Shown one piece after another: positions 1-5,910 of a DNA stretch of 6,795 bases. The notes under the pieces are model-generated. The model worked only from the letters and a program-made list of their open reading frames with translations, had not been told where the DNA came from and searched no databases. Position numbers and translations under genes: made by a program. Each line of letters begins with the position of its first letter. Position 1 is the first letter of the stretch. The stretch is from Gammaproteobacteria bacterium (GTDB lineage: Bacteria; Pseudomonadota; Gammaproteobacteria; SZUA-21), in NCBI GenBank assembly GCA_003233075.1, contig QIKQ01000071.1, positions 1-6,795 on the forward strand. The letters run 5' to 3'.

Positions 1-102
1 GAATGAGCCGGTCTGACCTATCTCACCATCAAATTAAATTATCTTTTGCAACTATTGGAAATGGAAAATCTTAATTCAGTCTTCGCATCTTAAAACACTC
101 AT
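1..102 (-). other. Possible non-coding tail of the IS110-family element
   Basis: This is the stretch just downstream of the transposase relic on the minus strand. Its far end reads AGGTCAGACCGGCTCATTC on the minus strand, with a small dyad GGTC-A-GACC. It is more GC-rich than its surroundings and resembles, from memory, the ends of some IS110/IS1111 elements. In the IS1111 branch the non-coding segment after the transposase encodes the bridge RNA, so part of that segment may survive here. The element's outer boundary is not visible and may lie beyond the window. No bridge-RNA fold was worked out. Confidence 0.3.
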
Positions 103-345
103 CTATTCAACTGGTATTCGATAAATTTCATCTCTCGCCATAATGACCCAGGCCATTCGGGCAATTTTGTTGGCCACCGCCACGCATGCTTTGTTATGGC
201 CTCGACGTGCTAACACCGCCTGTGCCCAGCGACTAAACCGGTCTTTCTTAGAGACACTATGAAGTAAGACTGACCTTGCCCCATGAATATATAACATCCT
301 AAGATAATTATTACCTCGTTTACTAATTCCGAGTGAACCGGACAA
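103..345 (-). pseudogene. IS110-family (IS1111-like) transposase, C-terminal fragment
   Basis: About 80 codons survive of a protein usually near 330-400 residues. The reading matches the end of the IS110/IS116/IS902 transposase C-terminal domain: LGISKRGNNYLRMLYIHGAR, then VLARRGHNKACVAVANKIAR, then MARDEIYRI before a TAG stop. This family uses an N-terminal DEDD RuvC-like domain together with a C-terminal serine-containing domain and moves by bridge-RNA-guided recombination. The whole DEDD domain is absent, so the fragment cannot be active. The only available start is a TTG inside the conserved domain, and a stop lies just upstream in frame at 364-366. The homology ends about 30 bases from the stop codon of the LysR gene, so the break lies between them. 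The family call is firm; the IS1111 branch is inferred from the HGAR-type motif. Confidence 0.85.
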
Positions 346-375
346 CTGTGATAGATAGTAAATCTACGATTAGAA

Positions 376-1284
376 TTAGTGGTTCTGATCCCAATAAGGA
401 TTATCTCCAAATTGTTCGCACAAATAATCAATTAATAGTCTTGCTCTCAGTGATAGGTAACTCGTTTTTGGATAGACCGCATATGCGTTTTTCGAAGGAA
501 TAGTATACTCCGGTAAAACTAGTACAAGATCTCCTTTCGACAAAGATTGCCATATAATAAATGTCGGTAATATAAGAATGCCATGTCCAGTGACAGCCAT
601 TTCCCTAAGGAAGTCCCCATTATTCGCCAACACTTTTGCTTCAACAGGTATAATTGTTTCTCTATTATTTTTATCTAGAAGTTTCCACGAATTCGTATCG
701 CTTAATGTGTAGTGTAACAATTGGTGGCGATTCAAGTCTTCCGGCTTTTCGGGTACACCCCATTTATCTAAATAATCAGGACTGGCGCACATGACTTTAT
801 TGATTGGCGAAATACGTCTAGCTTTTAATGTAGAATTCTCAAGATTGCCAATTCGAAAAGCCAAATCATATCCACCTTCGATTAAGTCGATATGCTGATC
901 GGAAAAATCTACCTGTAAAGTTAGCTCTGAATGTTCTTTTACAAACTTATCCAAGGCGGGTGCTAGATGTGTTAACCCAAATGAAAGAGGTGCCGCTAAA
1001 CGTAATTTTCCTTGCAGTGATGTCTGCGGGTCAGATGTTATTGCATCCAATTCAACTACGTCACCCACTATCCTCAAAGCATTAGAGTAATACACACTAC
1101 CTGCTTCCGTTATACTAGTAGATCTAGTGGTTCGATTGAGCAATGTGACACCTAAGCGACCTTCTAGCTCAGCAAGACGTCTACTCACTGCAGATTTAGC
1201 AATATTTAATTGCTTTGCCGCAAGCCCGATACCACCTGCTTCAACCACACGAATAAAAATTCGCATGTTTTCAAGTTGTCCCAT
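376..1284 (-). CDS. LysR-type transcriptional regulator (CrgA/AaeR-like)
   Basis: The product is 302 residues, a typical full-length LTTR. The N-terminus (about 1-60) is the winged helix-turn-helix: LAAKQLNIAKSAVSRRLAEL followed by EGRLGVTLLNRTTRS and ITEAG. Residues about 90-295 form the periplasmic-binding-protein-like effector domain (GKLRLAAPLSFG, YDLAFRIG, GHGILILPTF). The C-terminus ends in FGDNPYWD, common in this subgroup, so the gene is complete despite the IS relic beside it. The start is supported by GAGGAGT seven bases upstream (1292-1298). Such regulators bind DNA as dimers or tetramers and often control an adjacent operon together with their own gene. Here all nearby intact genes lie upstream on the same strand rather than divergently, so the target is uncertain. 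The effector is unknown; an aromatic or quinone-like compound is a guess from the neighbouring genes. Confidence 0.93.
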   Translation of the reverse strand: MGQLENMRIFIRVVEAGGIGLAAKQLNIAKSAVSRRLAELEGRLGVTLLNRTTRSTSITEAGSVYYSNALRIVGDVVELDAITSDPQTSLQGKLRLAAPLSFGLTHLAPALDKFVKEHSELTLQVDFSDQHIDLIEGGYDLAFRIGNLENSTLKARRISPINKVMCASPDYLDKWGVPEKPEDLNRHQLLHYTLSDTNSWKLLDKNNRETIIPVEAKVLANNGDFLREMAVTGHGILILPTFIIWQSLSKGDLVLVLPEYTIPSKNAYAVYPKTSYLSLRARLLIDYLCEQFGDNPYWDQNH

Positions 1285-1309
1285 TCACGTCACTCCTCAC
1301 GAATTTGCA

Positions 1310-1339
1310 TTAATAGTTGCAATTTCTTAAGATAAACAA
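1310..1339 (-). promoter_or_regulatory. Candidate sigma-70 promoter of the LysR gene
   Basis: On the minus strand, TTGTTT (1334-1339) and TATTAA (1310-1315) are separated by 18 bases, 25 bases upstream of the start codon. Both boxes are four-of-six matches in AT-rich DNA, so this is only a plausible assignment. Its position between the dyad at 1343-1360 and the ribosome binding site adds some support. Confidence 0.4.
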
Positions 1340-1342
1340 TTA

Positions 1343-1360
1343 GCAGATAGGATTATCTGC
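1343..1360. promoter_or_regulatory. Inverted repeat upstream of the LysR promoter, possible operator
   Basis: GCAGATA and TATCTGC form perfect seven-base arms around the four-base spacer GGAT. The dyad sits directly upstream of the candidate -35 box of the regulator gene, a usual place for an autoregulatory LysR site. It is not a strict T-N11-A box, so assignment to the LysR protein is inference. Confidence 0.35.
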
Positions 1361-1657
1361 CTAGTTAACTAACGAAAATTGAATATTCATTATGCGTCGC
1401 TAGCCTAAAAATAACGATTCCAGATTAATGCTATGAAGTAAGGGGATTTGTCCCTAATTGAAATCGTTTCATTCAAACTGAACGAATATTCATAAACTAA
1501 AACTCAGTACTGACCTTAAGATCTTTCTAATGAAAAAATAAATTCGCTTTAGCCCCAGTTTATTGAATATCACTCAATTAAATATAAGTTAACGAGACAG
1601 CACCGATTTTAGATAGAAAATTAATCTACTGAAACTTGAAGTTGACTAATTACAAGA
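1361..1657. other. Intergenic stretch with no gene recognised
   Basis: Together with the promoter region this makes a 373-base gap between the membrane protein and the regulator. It has many stops in the frames read and no recognisable homology or RNA gene. The only structure noted is a weak five-base dyad around 1441-1455 (AGGGGATTTGTCCCT) and a direct repeat of AACTTGAAG (1633-1641 and 1666-1674) spanning the membrane-protein stop codon. No convincing terminator for the membrane-protein gene was found. Confidence 0.6.
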
Positions 1658-2452
1658 CTAGTAATAACTTGAAGAATCTGCTGTCACTATTAACCAACTA
1701 ACGATGCAAACTACTATAACAGCACTATACAAATTAGAATTGCGTAATCTTGGAACGAAACTACTTAGTGGTGCAACCAATAGTAGCAAAGCGATACCCA
1801 TTGGCAGATCAGCATAAATCCGTGCAATTATGATAATGGAAAAATATATTTGCATTAAAGGTATAATACTACTTAAGAGTATTAGCGGTCTTGCAGATCG
1901 ATTAACATACTCAATAACTGTAAATACGCTAAGGATTGTTGCTAATACTAGCGCTAGCTGCCCAAACAATAGGCTCGCACCTAGCGACAAGCTTACACCT
2001 AATCCAACACTACTAATAGCAATTGAAAATATCGGGGAGTTTAACAATGTAGCTTTTGTTTCATATATTTTCTCTAAACTATTAAAGGCATAGTACGAGC
2101 ATAGGCACACAATGAGCAATTCGATTATCAACAATAGACTAAATTGATGTTGCAATGCTGGCCAAGAAACAAAAATAAGCATAAACGTTGCTAGCAGTGT
2201 TTGCGATCTGGATAAAATATTTAGACGGGACTTGAACATAAAGCAAAATATTAAAGACAAACTAAGCAAAATCCATAATATGTCTTTAGCTTCTGCTGGA
2301 GGAATCGAGGGCCTACTTAAGTATACAATCGAAGGAAGGCAAATCAGGGGCCAACTTGATTGCAAAATTGGGTAGCGTTGAATCAACCAGCAGGCTAACA
2401 GTGACAAGATAAGTGGTATCAACACACTGGGTAATAATATCGTTAACAACAT
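1658..2452 (-). CDS. Unrecognised multi-pass integral membrane protein
   Basis: I do not recognise this 264-residue protein. It is strongly hydrophobic, with about eight or nine predicted membrane segments near residues 3-23, 56-73, 85-100, 104-122, 141-160, 163-181, 189-210, 217-234 and 241-257. The glycine-rich stretch SSVGLGVSLSLGASLLFGQL (about 148-167) looks like a packed helix pair. Basic residues cluster in short loops at 74-82, 185-188 and 235-237. There is no signal peptide, nucleotide-binding site or obvious catalytic motif. The start has GAGGA about 11 bases upstream, slightly far. It begins 78 bases after the yceI stop codon on the same strand, so it may be read through from yceI, but a possible terminator lies between them. 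Its composition resembles the intact neighbours. A transporter or a lipid/quinone-associated role is conceivable, but nothing in the sequence proves it. Confidence 0.8.
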   Translation of the reverse strand: MLLTILLPSVLIPLILSLLACWLIQRYPILQSSWPLICLPSIVYLSRPSIPPAEAKDILWILLSLSLIFCFMFKSRLNILSRSQTLLATFMLIFVSWPALQHQFSLLLIIELLIVCLCSYYAFNSLEKIYETKATLLNSPIFSIAISSVGLGVSLSLGASLLFGQLALVLATILSVFTVIEYVNRSARPLILLSSIIPLMQIYFSIIIIARIYADLPMGIALLLLVAPLSSFVPRLRNSNLYSAVIVVCIVSWLIVTADSSSYY

Positions 2453-2492
2453 ACCCGCATTTATCCTCGTCTCTCTAGCAAAAATAGTACGC

Positions 2493-2519
2493 CAAAAATA
2501 AAGGCACTCTAAGTGTACC
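2493..2519 (-). terminator. Possible intrinsic terminator after yceI
   Basis: Eleven bases past the yceI stop, the minus strand carries GG-TA-CACT-TAG-AGTG-CC followed by TTTATTTTTGG. The stem is short (CACT/AGTG plus outer GG/CC with a two-base bulge), so termination would be partial. If it works, the downstream membrane gene would be expressed less than yceI. Confidence 0.4.
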
Positions 2520-2530
2520 CTTGATTTCAG

Positions 2531-3124
2531 TTAAGTTTTTATTGCTTCGATGTTCAAAGTAATTTTTATATCATTACCTATGCCACCAGGCATATAATTC
2601 ATGCCAAAATCAGAACGCTTAATTGTTGTTGTTGCATCATAACCGGTACGATAACCACCCCATGGATCCTTACCAGCACCTACAAAATTGACTTTTAAAA
2701 TGACCTCTTTGGTTTTTCCTCGCATACTTAAATTACCCTTGATACTTGTTGGCTCTCCCTTCGAGTTAAAATTCACTATGCTGGAAACAAACTTAATCGC
2801 CGGATATTGTATCGCATTAAAAAAATCTGGTCCGCGTAACTTGGCATCACGTTTTTTGTGATTAGTATCTATACTACTTGTTTGAATTACTATTTTCACC
2901 GAAGATTTATCTTTTGCGCCAAGATTAATGTCACCGGCAACAGTATTGAAACGACCAGTCAAGTTACTTGTTTTAAGATGACTGACAGTAAAACTTACTG
3001 TGCTATGACTAGGATCTACTTTATAGGCCCCCGCAGTAGCCTCTTTTGCTGACACGATCGATATGCTAGAAGCAATTGTAATAACTAATGCACCGATTGT
3101 ACTTTTCATTTTAGATATTTTCAT
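2531..3124 (-). CDS. YceI-family secreted lipocalin-like protein
   Basis: The product is 197 residues. It has an N-terminal signal peptide (Lys-rich start, hydrophobic core about 9-24, likely cut after ISIVSA at about 26). The YceI domain runs from about 33 to the end: YKVDPSHSTVSFTVSHL, a TGRFN motif, INLGAKDKSSVKIVIQTSSI, the DFFNAIQYPAIKF motif, and near the C-terminus GYDATTTIKRSDFGMNY. These are hallmarks of the family, whose beta-barrel binds long isoprenoid chains (polyprenyl lipids or quinone tails) and which acts in the periplasm. The start is chosen by GAGGG (3131-3135) six bases upstream; a second Met at residue 6 is less well placed. The gene lies 274 bases downstream of the CDGSH gene and has a candidate promoter of its own. 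In other bacteria relatives respond to acid, osmotic or oxidative stress. The family call is secure; the ligand is not known. Confidence 0.94.
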   Translation of the reverse strand: MKISKMKSTIGALVITIASSISIVSAKEATAGAYKVDPSHSTVSFTVSHLKTSNLTGRFNTVAGDINLGAKDKSSVKIVIQTSSIDTNHKKRDAKLRGPDFFNAIQYPAIKFVSSIVNFNSKGEPTSIKGNLSMRGKTKEVILKVNFVGAGKDPWGGYRTGYDATTTIKRSDFGMNYMPGGIGNDIKITLNIEAIKT

Positions 3125-3156
3125 ATGTTTCCCTCATGTTTAATTAACTTTAAATA

Positions 3157-3185
3157 TTTACAGATTACAAATAGTATTATTTCAA
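3157..3185 (-). promoter_or_regulatory. Candidate sigma-70 promoter of yceI
   Basis: On the minus strand, TTGAAA (3180-3185) and TGTAAA (3157-3162) are 17 bases apart, 32 bases upstream of the yceI start codon. The -35 box matches five of six and the -10 box four of six. The DNA is very AT-rich, so chance matches are expected. Confidence 0.4.
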
Positions 3186-3237
3186 ATATTAAATTTAGCA
3201 AAACCTATGTCAGTACTAAAATTTAGCCTTTTGGCTT

Positions 3238-3390
3238 CATATAGATTCTAATTCACGCTAAACAACATAACCTTTCACGCCGAGCACCATAACAACGGCA
3301 TTAACGCTTAGGTCGACGCCATACCTATCTGTAAATAGATTCGTAGCACTCACTGACAGTGGGTATCTGTTTATAAAACTAATTTAATAT
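3238..3390 (-). other. Intergenic stretch of distinct composition, possible gene relic
   Basis: Most of the 263-base gap between the CDGSH gene and yceI's ribosome binding site is AT-rich, but 3251-3330 is about 46% GC. On the minus strand one frame stays open for roughly 44 codons (ending at a TAG near 3258) and includes RYGVDLSVNAVVMVLGVKGY. I recognise no family. There is also an 11-base palindrome CACTGACAGTG (3351-3361), about 40 bases past the CDGSH stop, without a T run. It may be an eroded gene or a small non-coding repeat, or it may be chance. Confidence 0.25.
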
Positions 3391-3398
3391 GATGTATC

Positions 3399-3635
3399 TT
3401 ATTTAGCATGAGTACCGTCGCAAAATGGCGCGCTTGCGGTTTTTTTACAACCACACAAATAAGCAGTTTCAGTTTTTTCTGCAGTAAATGCGACGGGCGT
3501 GATACTAGTTCCGTTATGAGAGCCATCGCAAAAGGGTTGGTTTTTACTTCGACCACAGGCGCACCAATAATAACTTTCTCCTTTTTCTACATTTACTGAA
3601 TAGGGTTCATTTTGAGGGCTTATTGCTTCAGACAT
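3399..3635 (-). CDS. Tandem CDGSH iron-sulfur domain protein
   Basis: This small protein of 78 residues has two complete CDGSH motifs of the form C-x-C-x2-(S/T)-x3-P-x-C-D-G-(S/T)-H. The first is CACGRSKNQPFCDGSH, with ligands Cys25, Cys27, Cys36 and His40. The second is CGCKKTASAPFCDGTH, with Cys61, Cys63, Cys72 and His76. Each should bind one redox-active, acid-labile 2Fe-2S cluster through three cysteines and a histidine. The layout is that of the monomeric tandem type (like mitochondrial CISD3) rather than the single-motif dimeric mitoNEET type. There is no signal or membrane anchor, so it is cytosolic. A strong ribosome site AAAGGAGA (3641-3648) lies five bases upstream of the start codon. 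It begins 35 bases after the yqjG-like stop, too close for a long promoter, so the two are probably co-transcribed. Its partner and function are unknown. Confidence 0.93.
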   Translation of the reverse strand: MSEAISPQNEPYSVNVEKGESYYWCACGRSKNQPFCDGSHNGTSITPVAFTAEKTETAYLCGCKKTASAPFCDGTHAK

Positions 3636-3670
3636 ATTTATCTCCTTTTAACTTAGTATTAATAATAATT

Positions 3671-4618
3671 TTACGAAATATTTTCACGCTTATGTGCTTG
3701 CAGAAAATTTATTTCTGGCCCCTTGGGTACGATGCCATTGGGATTGATTGTATGATGGCTACTATAATAATGATACTTGATATGATCCATATTAACTGTT
3801 TCAGCCACGCCAGGAATCTGATAAAGCTCTCTTGTGTATGACCAAAGATTGGGGTAATCAATTAGTCGATTTTTATTTGTCTTAAAATGATTAACATACA
3901 CTGAATCAAATCGCACTAAGGTCGTAAAAAGGCGCCAATCTGCTTCAGTCATTTGCTCGCCTACAAGGTAGCGTTGTTTTGATAGTATTTCTTCAAGCTT
4001 ATCTAGCGTATTAAATAAATTATCGAATGCTTTTTCGTAGGCAGCTTGTGTTGTAGCGAACCCTGTGCGATATACGCCATTATTAACATTGTTATAAATG
4101 ACCTTGTTAATTTTATCAATTTCTTTTCGTAAGGACTCTGGGTAAAAATCTACATCGGCATAACCGTAGTTATCAAACGCGGAATTAAACATGCGAATTA
4201 TTTCAGAAGACTCATTGTTCACAATCGTATTGCGTACCTTATCCCATAAAAGAGGTACAGTCACTAAGCCAGTAAAATGCGGATCGACCAATTGATAATT
4301 CTCATATAAATATTTTTTTGCACTTATGTGGTCTTTAGTCGCACCAGGATATTCAGCAAACATCCAACTTTCTTCTGGCATTAAAGGATGTACTACCGAT
4401 ATTGTAATGACATCCTCAAGTCCTTTCAGCTTACGAAATATCATTGTACGATGAGCCCAGGGACAAGCATGCGATATATAAAGATGATAACGATCGGCCT
4501 CAGCGGAAAACCCGCCACTTCCGCTCGGACCCGCGTTACCATCCTTAGTGATCCAATTTCTAAAGCTCGATTCTGAGCGAATAAATTCGCCTTTGACTAC
4601 TTTTAATTTTGAATTCAT
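3671..4618 (-). CDS. yqjG: Glutathionyl-hydroquinone reductase (omega-class GST-like, YqjG/ECM4 family)
   Basis: This cytosolic enzyme reduces glutathionyl-hydroquinones to hydroquinones with glutathione, through a nucleophilic cysteine. The thioredoxin-fold half holds the signature YISHACPWAHRT, whose Cys (residue 52 from this start) is the nucleophile. The remaining family landmarks are HPLMPEESWMF, VTVPLLWDK, SSEIIRMFN, NNGVYRTGFATTQAAYE and GEQMTEADWRLFTTLVRFD. At the C-terminal end is HIKYHYYSSHHTINP followed by GIVPKGP. The Tyr in GVYRTGFA and a Tyr in KYHYYSSH correspond to the substrate-site tyrosines of E. coli YqjG. I start it at the ATG at 4618 (315 residues) because AGGTGA (4623-4628) sits correctly before it. 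A GTG five codons further out (4633) is open but would place that site inside the gene. The length is close to the E. coli protein (about 328). It is first in the block, probably co-transcribed with the CDGSH gene. Confidence 0.94.
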   Translation of the reverse strand: MNSKLKVVKGEFIRSESSFRNWITKDGNAGPSGSGGFSAEADRYHLYISHACPWAHRTMIFRKLKGLEDVITISVVHPLMPEESWMFAEYPGATKDHISAKKYLYENYQLVDPHFTGLVTVPLLWDKVRNTIVNNESSEIIRMFNSAFDNYGYADVDFYPESLRKEIDKINKVIYNNVNNGVYRTGFATTQAAYEKAFDNLFNTLDKLEEILSKQRYLVGEQMTEADWRLFTTLVRFDSVYVNHFKTNKNRLIDYPNLWSYTRELYQIPGVAETVNMDHIKYHYYSSHHTINPNGIVPKGPEINFLQAHKRENIS

Positions 4619-4622
4619 AAAT

Positions 4623-4628
4623 TCACCT
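4623..4628 (-). promoter_or_regulatory. Ribosome binding site that decides the yqjG-like start
   Basis: AGGTGA on the minus strand lies four bases before the ATG at 4618. It argues against the GTG at 4633, whose coding sequence would include it. Confidence 0.6.
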
Positions 4629-4962
4629 AACACTATTATCAGCTCTAATTTTTTAAATGATACTAAATGATTAACGAGCTATTGCCCTTACATAATTCCT
4701 GAAAAATCAGTCTAATACATAGCTTGATTCAGTTCCTATCTAAATACTAATTTCAGACAATCTGTGTTGCTCAACATGCTCGTATTAAACTTGTCGTTAA
4801 TCACAACGAAAAACACAAGTACTAAATATTAAGCTGCTTGCTTCTTCAGGATGATAATATTATCAGTGTTGCTTAAGAGAAGATAAACCATGTATATTAG
4901 AATTCTTTGTTGCCGATAAAGCAACAATCAAGATGTCAAGCGTGATTTAATCGCTAACTGCT
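4629..4962. other. Upstream region of the yqjG-like gene, no gene recognised
   Basis: No coding signal was seen here. The stretch should hold the promoter of the yqjG-like gene, but several AT-rich -10-like hexamers compete and none stands out. It contains a perfect 14-base palindrome TGATAATATTATCA (4852-4865) and a hairpin TTGTTGC-N7-GCAACAA (4907-4927) without a following T run. Its last part may contain eroded upstream codons of the DUF2461-like relic (for example KRDLIAN near 4939-4959). Confidence 0.5.
4852..4865. promoter_or_regulatory. 14-base perfect palindrome, possible protein-binding site
   Basis: TGATAATATTATCA is self-complementary. It contains GATAAT/ATTATC half-sites like those of Fur, but without the usual one-base centre, and lies over 230 bases from the nearest intact start. 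The whole arm is AT-rich, so chance is likely. Confidence 0.2.
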
Positions 4963-5166
4963 AGACACAATGCTTTGACCTGTCCAACCTCAACGCTCGT
5001 GGGTTACCATCAAGGTGCCTTTGCATGAATTTGGACGTAACGCTTATACACCTGGCCTCTATGTTCATTTTGCTACCAGCAAAATTCTATTTGGAGATAA
5101 AATCTGGATGCCAGACAGCGAGCACTTATTGAAAACAAGAAACTCTATTGTTGATAAATCCAAATG
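4963..5166 (+). pseudogene. DUF2461 (TIGR02453)-like gene fragment, frameshifted
   Basis: Two reading frames carry pieces of one family. Frame one (4963-5022) reads RHNALTCPTSTLVGY, matching in register the family motif usually written RFSKDKTPYKTNVG. After a shift near 5020-5024, frame two reads HEFGRNAYTPGLYVHFA and then GDKIWMPDSEHLLKTRNSIV. This corresponds to the conserved block RH-x-x-G-x-x-x-x-x-PGxYxH, followed by GxxxWxPxxxxLxxxRxxI. About 70 of some 220 codons remain, with no N- or C-terminal part. Family function is unknown. The GTG at 5015 could start a 65-residue ORF, but it would encode only a domain fragment. It runs opposite to all neighbouring genes. The frame-two match is fairly convincing and the frame-one match is supported mainly by spacing. 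Confidence 0.6.
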
Positions 5167-5181
5167 CCGGGGCAGAAAATT

Positions 5182-5210
5182 AGCTACTACCCGCTCTGAG
5201 GGTGGTAGCT
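5182..5210 (-). terminator. Stable hairpin, possible terminator of the efflux locus
   Basis: Arms AGCTACTACCC (5182-5192) and GGGTGGTAGCT (5200-5210) enclose a seven-base loop. Read on the minus strand the hairpin lies 64 bases past the outer-membrane-factor stop and is followed by AATTTTCTG, so it could terminate that operon. In minus-strand RNA the stem has one C-A mismatch, whereas in plus-strand RNA the same position is a G-U pair and the stem is continuous. An alternative is the subterminal hairpin at the right end of a lost IS200/IS605-type element, because the DUF2461 homology stops just before it. Confidence 0.4.
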
Positions 5211-5273
5211 GAATTATAGGTAAAGAATGTAATTGAAAATTCCATGAGATCTTAATAATCTATTCAACACATA

Positions 5274-5910
5274 TTACCAACTTCCACCCAACGATAGATA
5301 CAAATTAATACGCTGCTCAAGCTGTAATCGTCTAATCGATAGTAGATTACTCTCAGCAGTAATTGCTTGTTGCTGTATAGTCAAAGTATCCAGCAAATTT
5401 ATTTCTCCTTCTTTATACCTTATCCTAGCAATTCGATACGCTTTACGGCGATGCTTTAATGCCTCTCTTAACGCCTTTTCTCTCCGACTTAAAGTACGCC
5501 CTAAATCAAGATTTTGCTCCACTTCTGAAAAAGATTTTAAAGCAACTTTCGCGTAGTTTAGTAAAGATTGCTTTTGCTCTACTTTGGCGATTTTAACATC
5601 CAGTTTACGCTTACCTCCATCAAAAATGGGGGGCCAAAAGATTCGAACCCAATTGCCAAGCCGCATTTGCAGGATTAAGAGCATCCGATAGTGAACTGGA
5701 AGAACCACTGACAGTAGACGTTATTGAAAACTGTGGAAGACGAGCAGCTTTCGCCTGCGCAGTATTATTAAATGCCTGAGCAACTTTTCTTTCTACCGAA
5801 ACAATATCCGGTCGACGTTCCAGCACTTTTGAAGGAATACCTGCCGGTGGTTGCAAAGGCAATCTAGGTAATACTTTTGGAATTTCCACGGCCGCCTTAG
5901 GATATCTTCC
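5274..5910 (-). pseudogene. NodT-type RND outer-membrane factor, C-terminal half, frameshifted
   Basis: This matches the second half of a TolC/OprM-like outer-membrane efflux lipoprotein. In order: GRYPKAAVEIPKVLPRLP, PPAGIPSKVLERRPDIVSVE, AKAARLPQFSITSTVSG, AWQLGSNLLAP, then, one frame over, IFDGGKRKLDVKIAKVEQKQ, YAKVALKSFSEVEQ, RIARIRYKEGEINLLDTL and a C-terminal LYLSLGGSW. The first half, including the lipoprotein signal and first hairpin repeat, is missing (roughly 210 codons remain of about 460). The switch of frame falls in a run of six G on the plus strand (5628-5633): one C fewer on the coding strand would restore APIFDGG. The 5' end is joined in frame to a permease fragment at codon 5908-5910. 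It cannot form a working channel. Confidence 0.88.

Noticed and set aside
1830..2093. Plus-strand ORF of 87 residues inside the membrane-protein gene
   Set aside because: It is the antisense of hydrophobic codons in an intact gene, with no ribosome site or homology. The same applies to the other plus-strand ORFs at 1127, 2858, 3408, 3623, 4388, 6152 and 6530.
3224..3236. AGCC-TTTT-GGCT as a terminator
   Set aside because: The stem is only four base pairs, the following bases are not a proper T run, and it is over 160 bases from the CDGSH stop.
4852..4865. A Fur box
   Set aside because: Half-sites resemble GATAAT, but the one-base centre and third hexamer are missing, and the site is far from any intact gene in an AT-rich stretch.
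5628..5633. Programmed ribosomal frameshifting at the G6 run
   Set aside because: The upstream part is already a deletion-made chimera and the family is not known to use frameshifting, so mutation or sequencing error is simpler.
5640..5650. GGGTTCGAATC on the minus strand, like a tRNA T-arm
   Set aside because: The flanks do not form a T stem or acceptor stem, and the bases encode the conserved WQLGSNLLAP of the outer-membrane factor.
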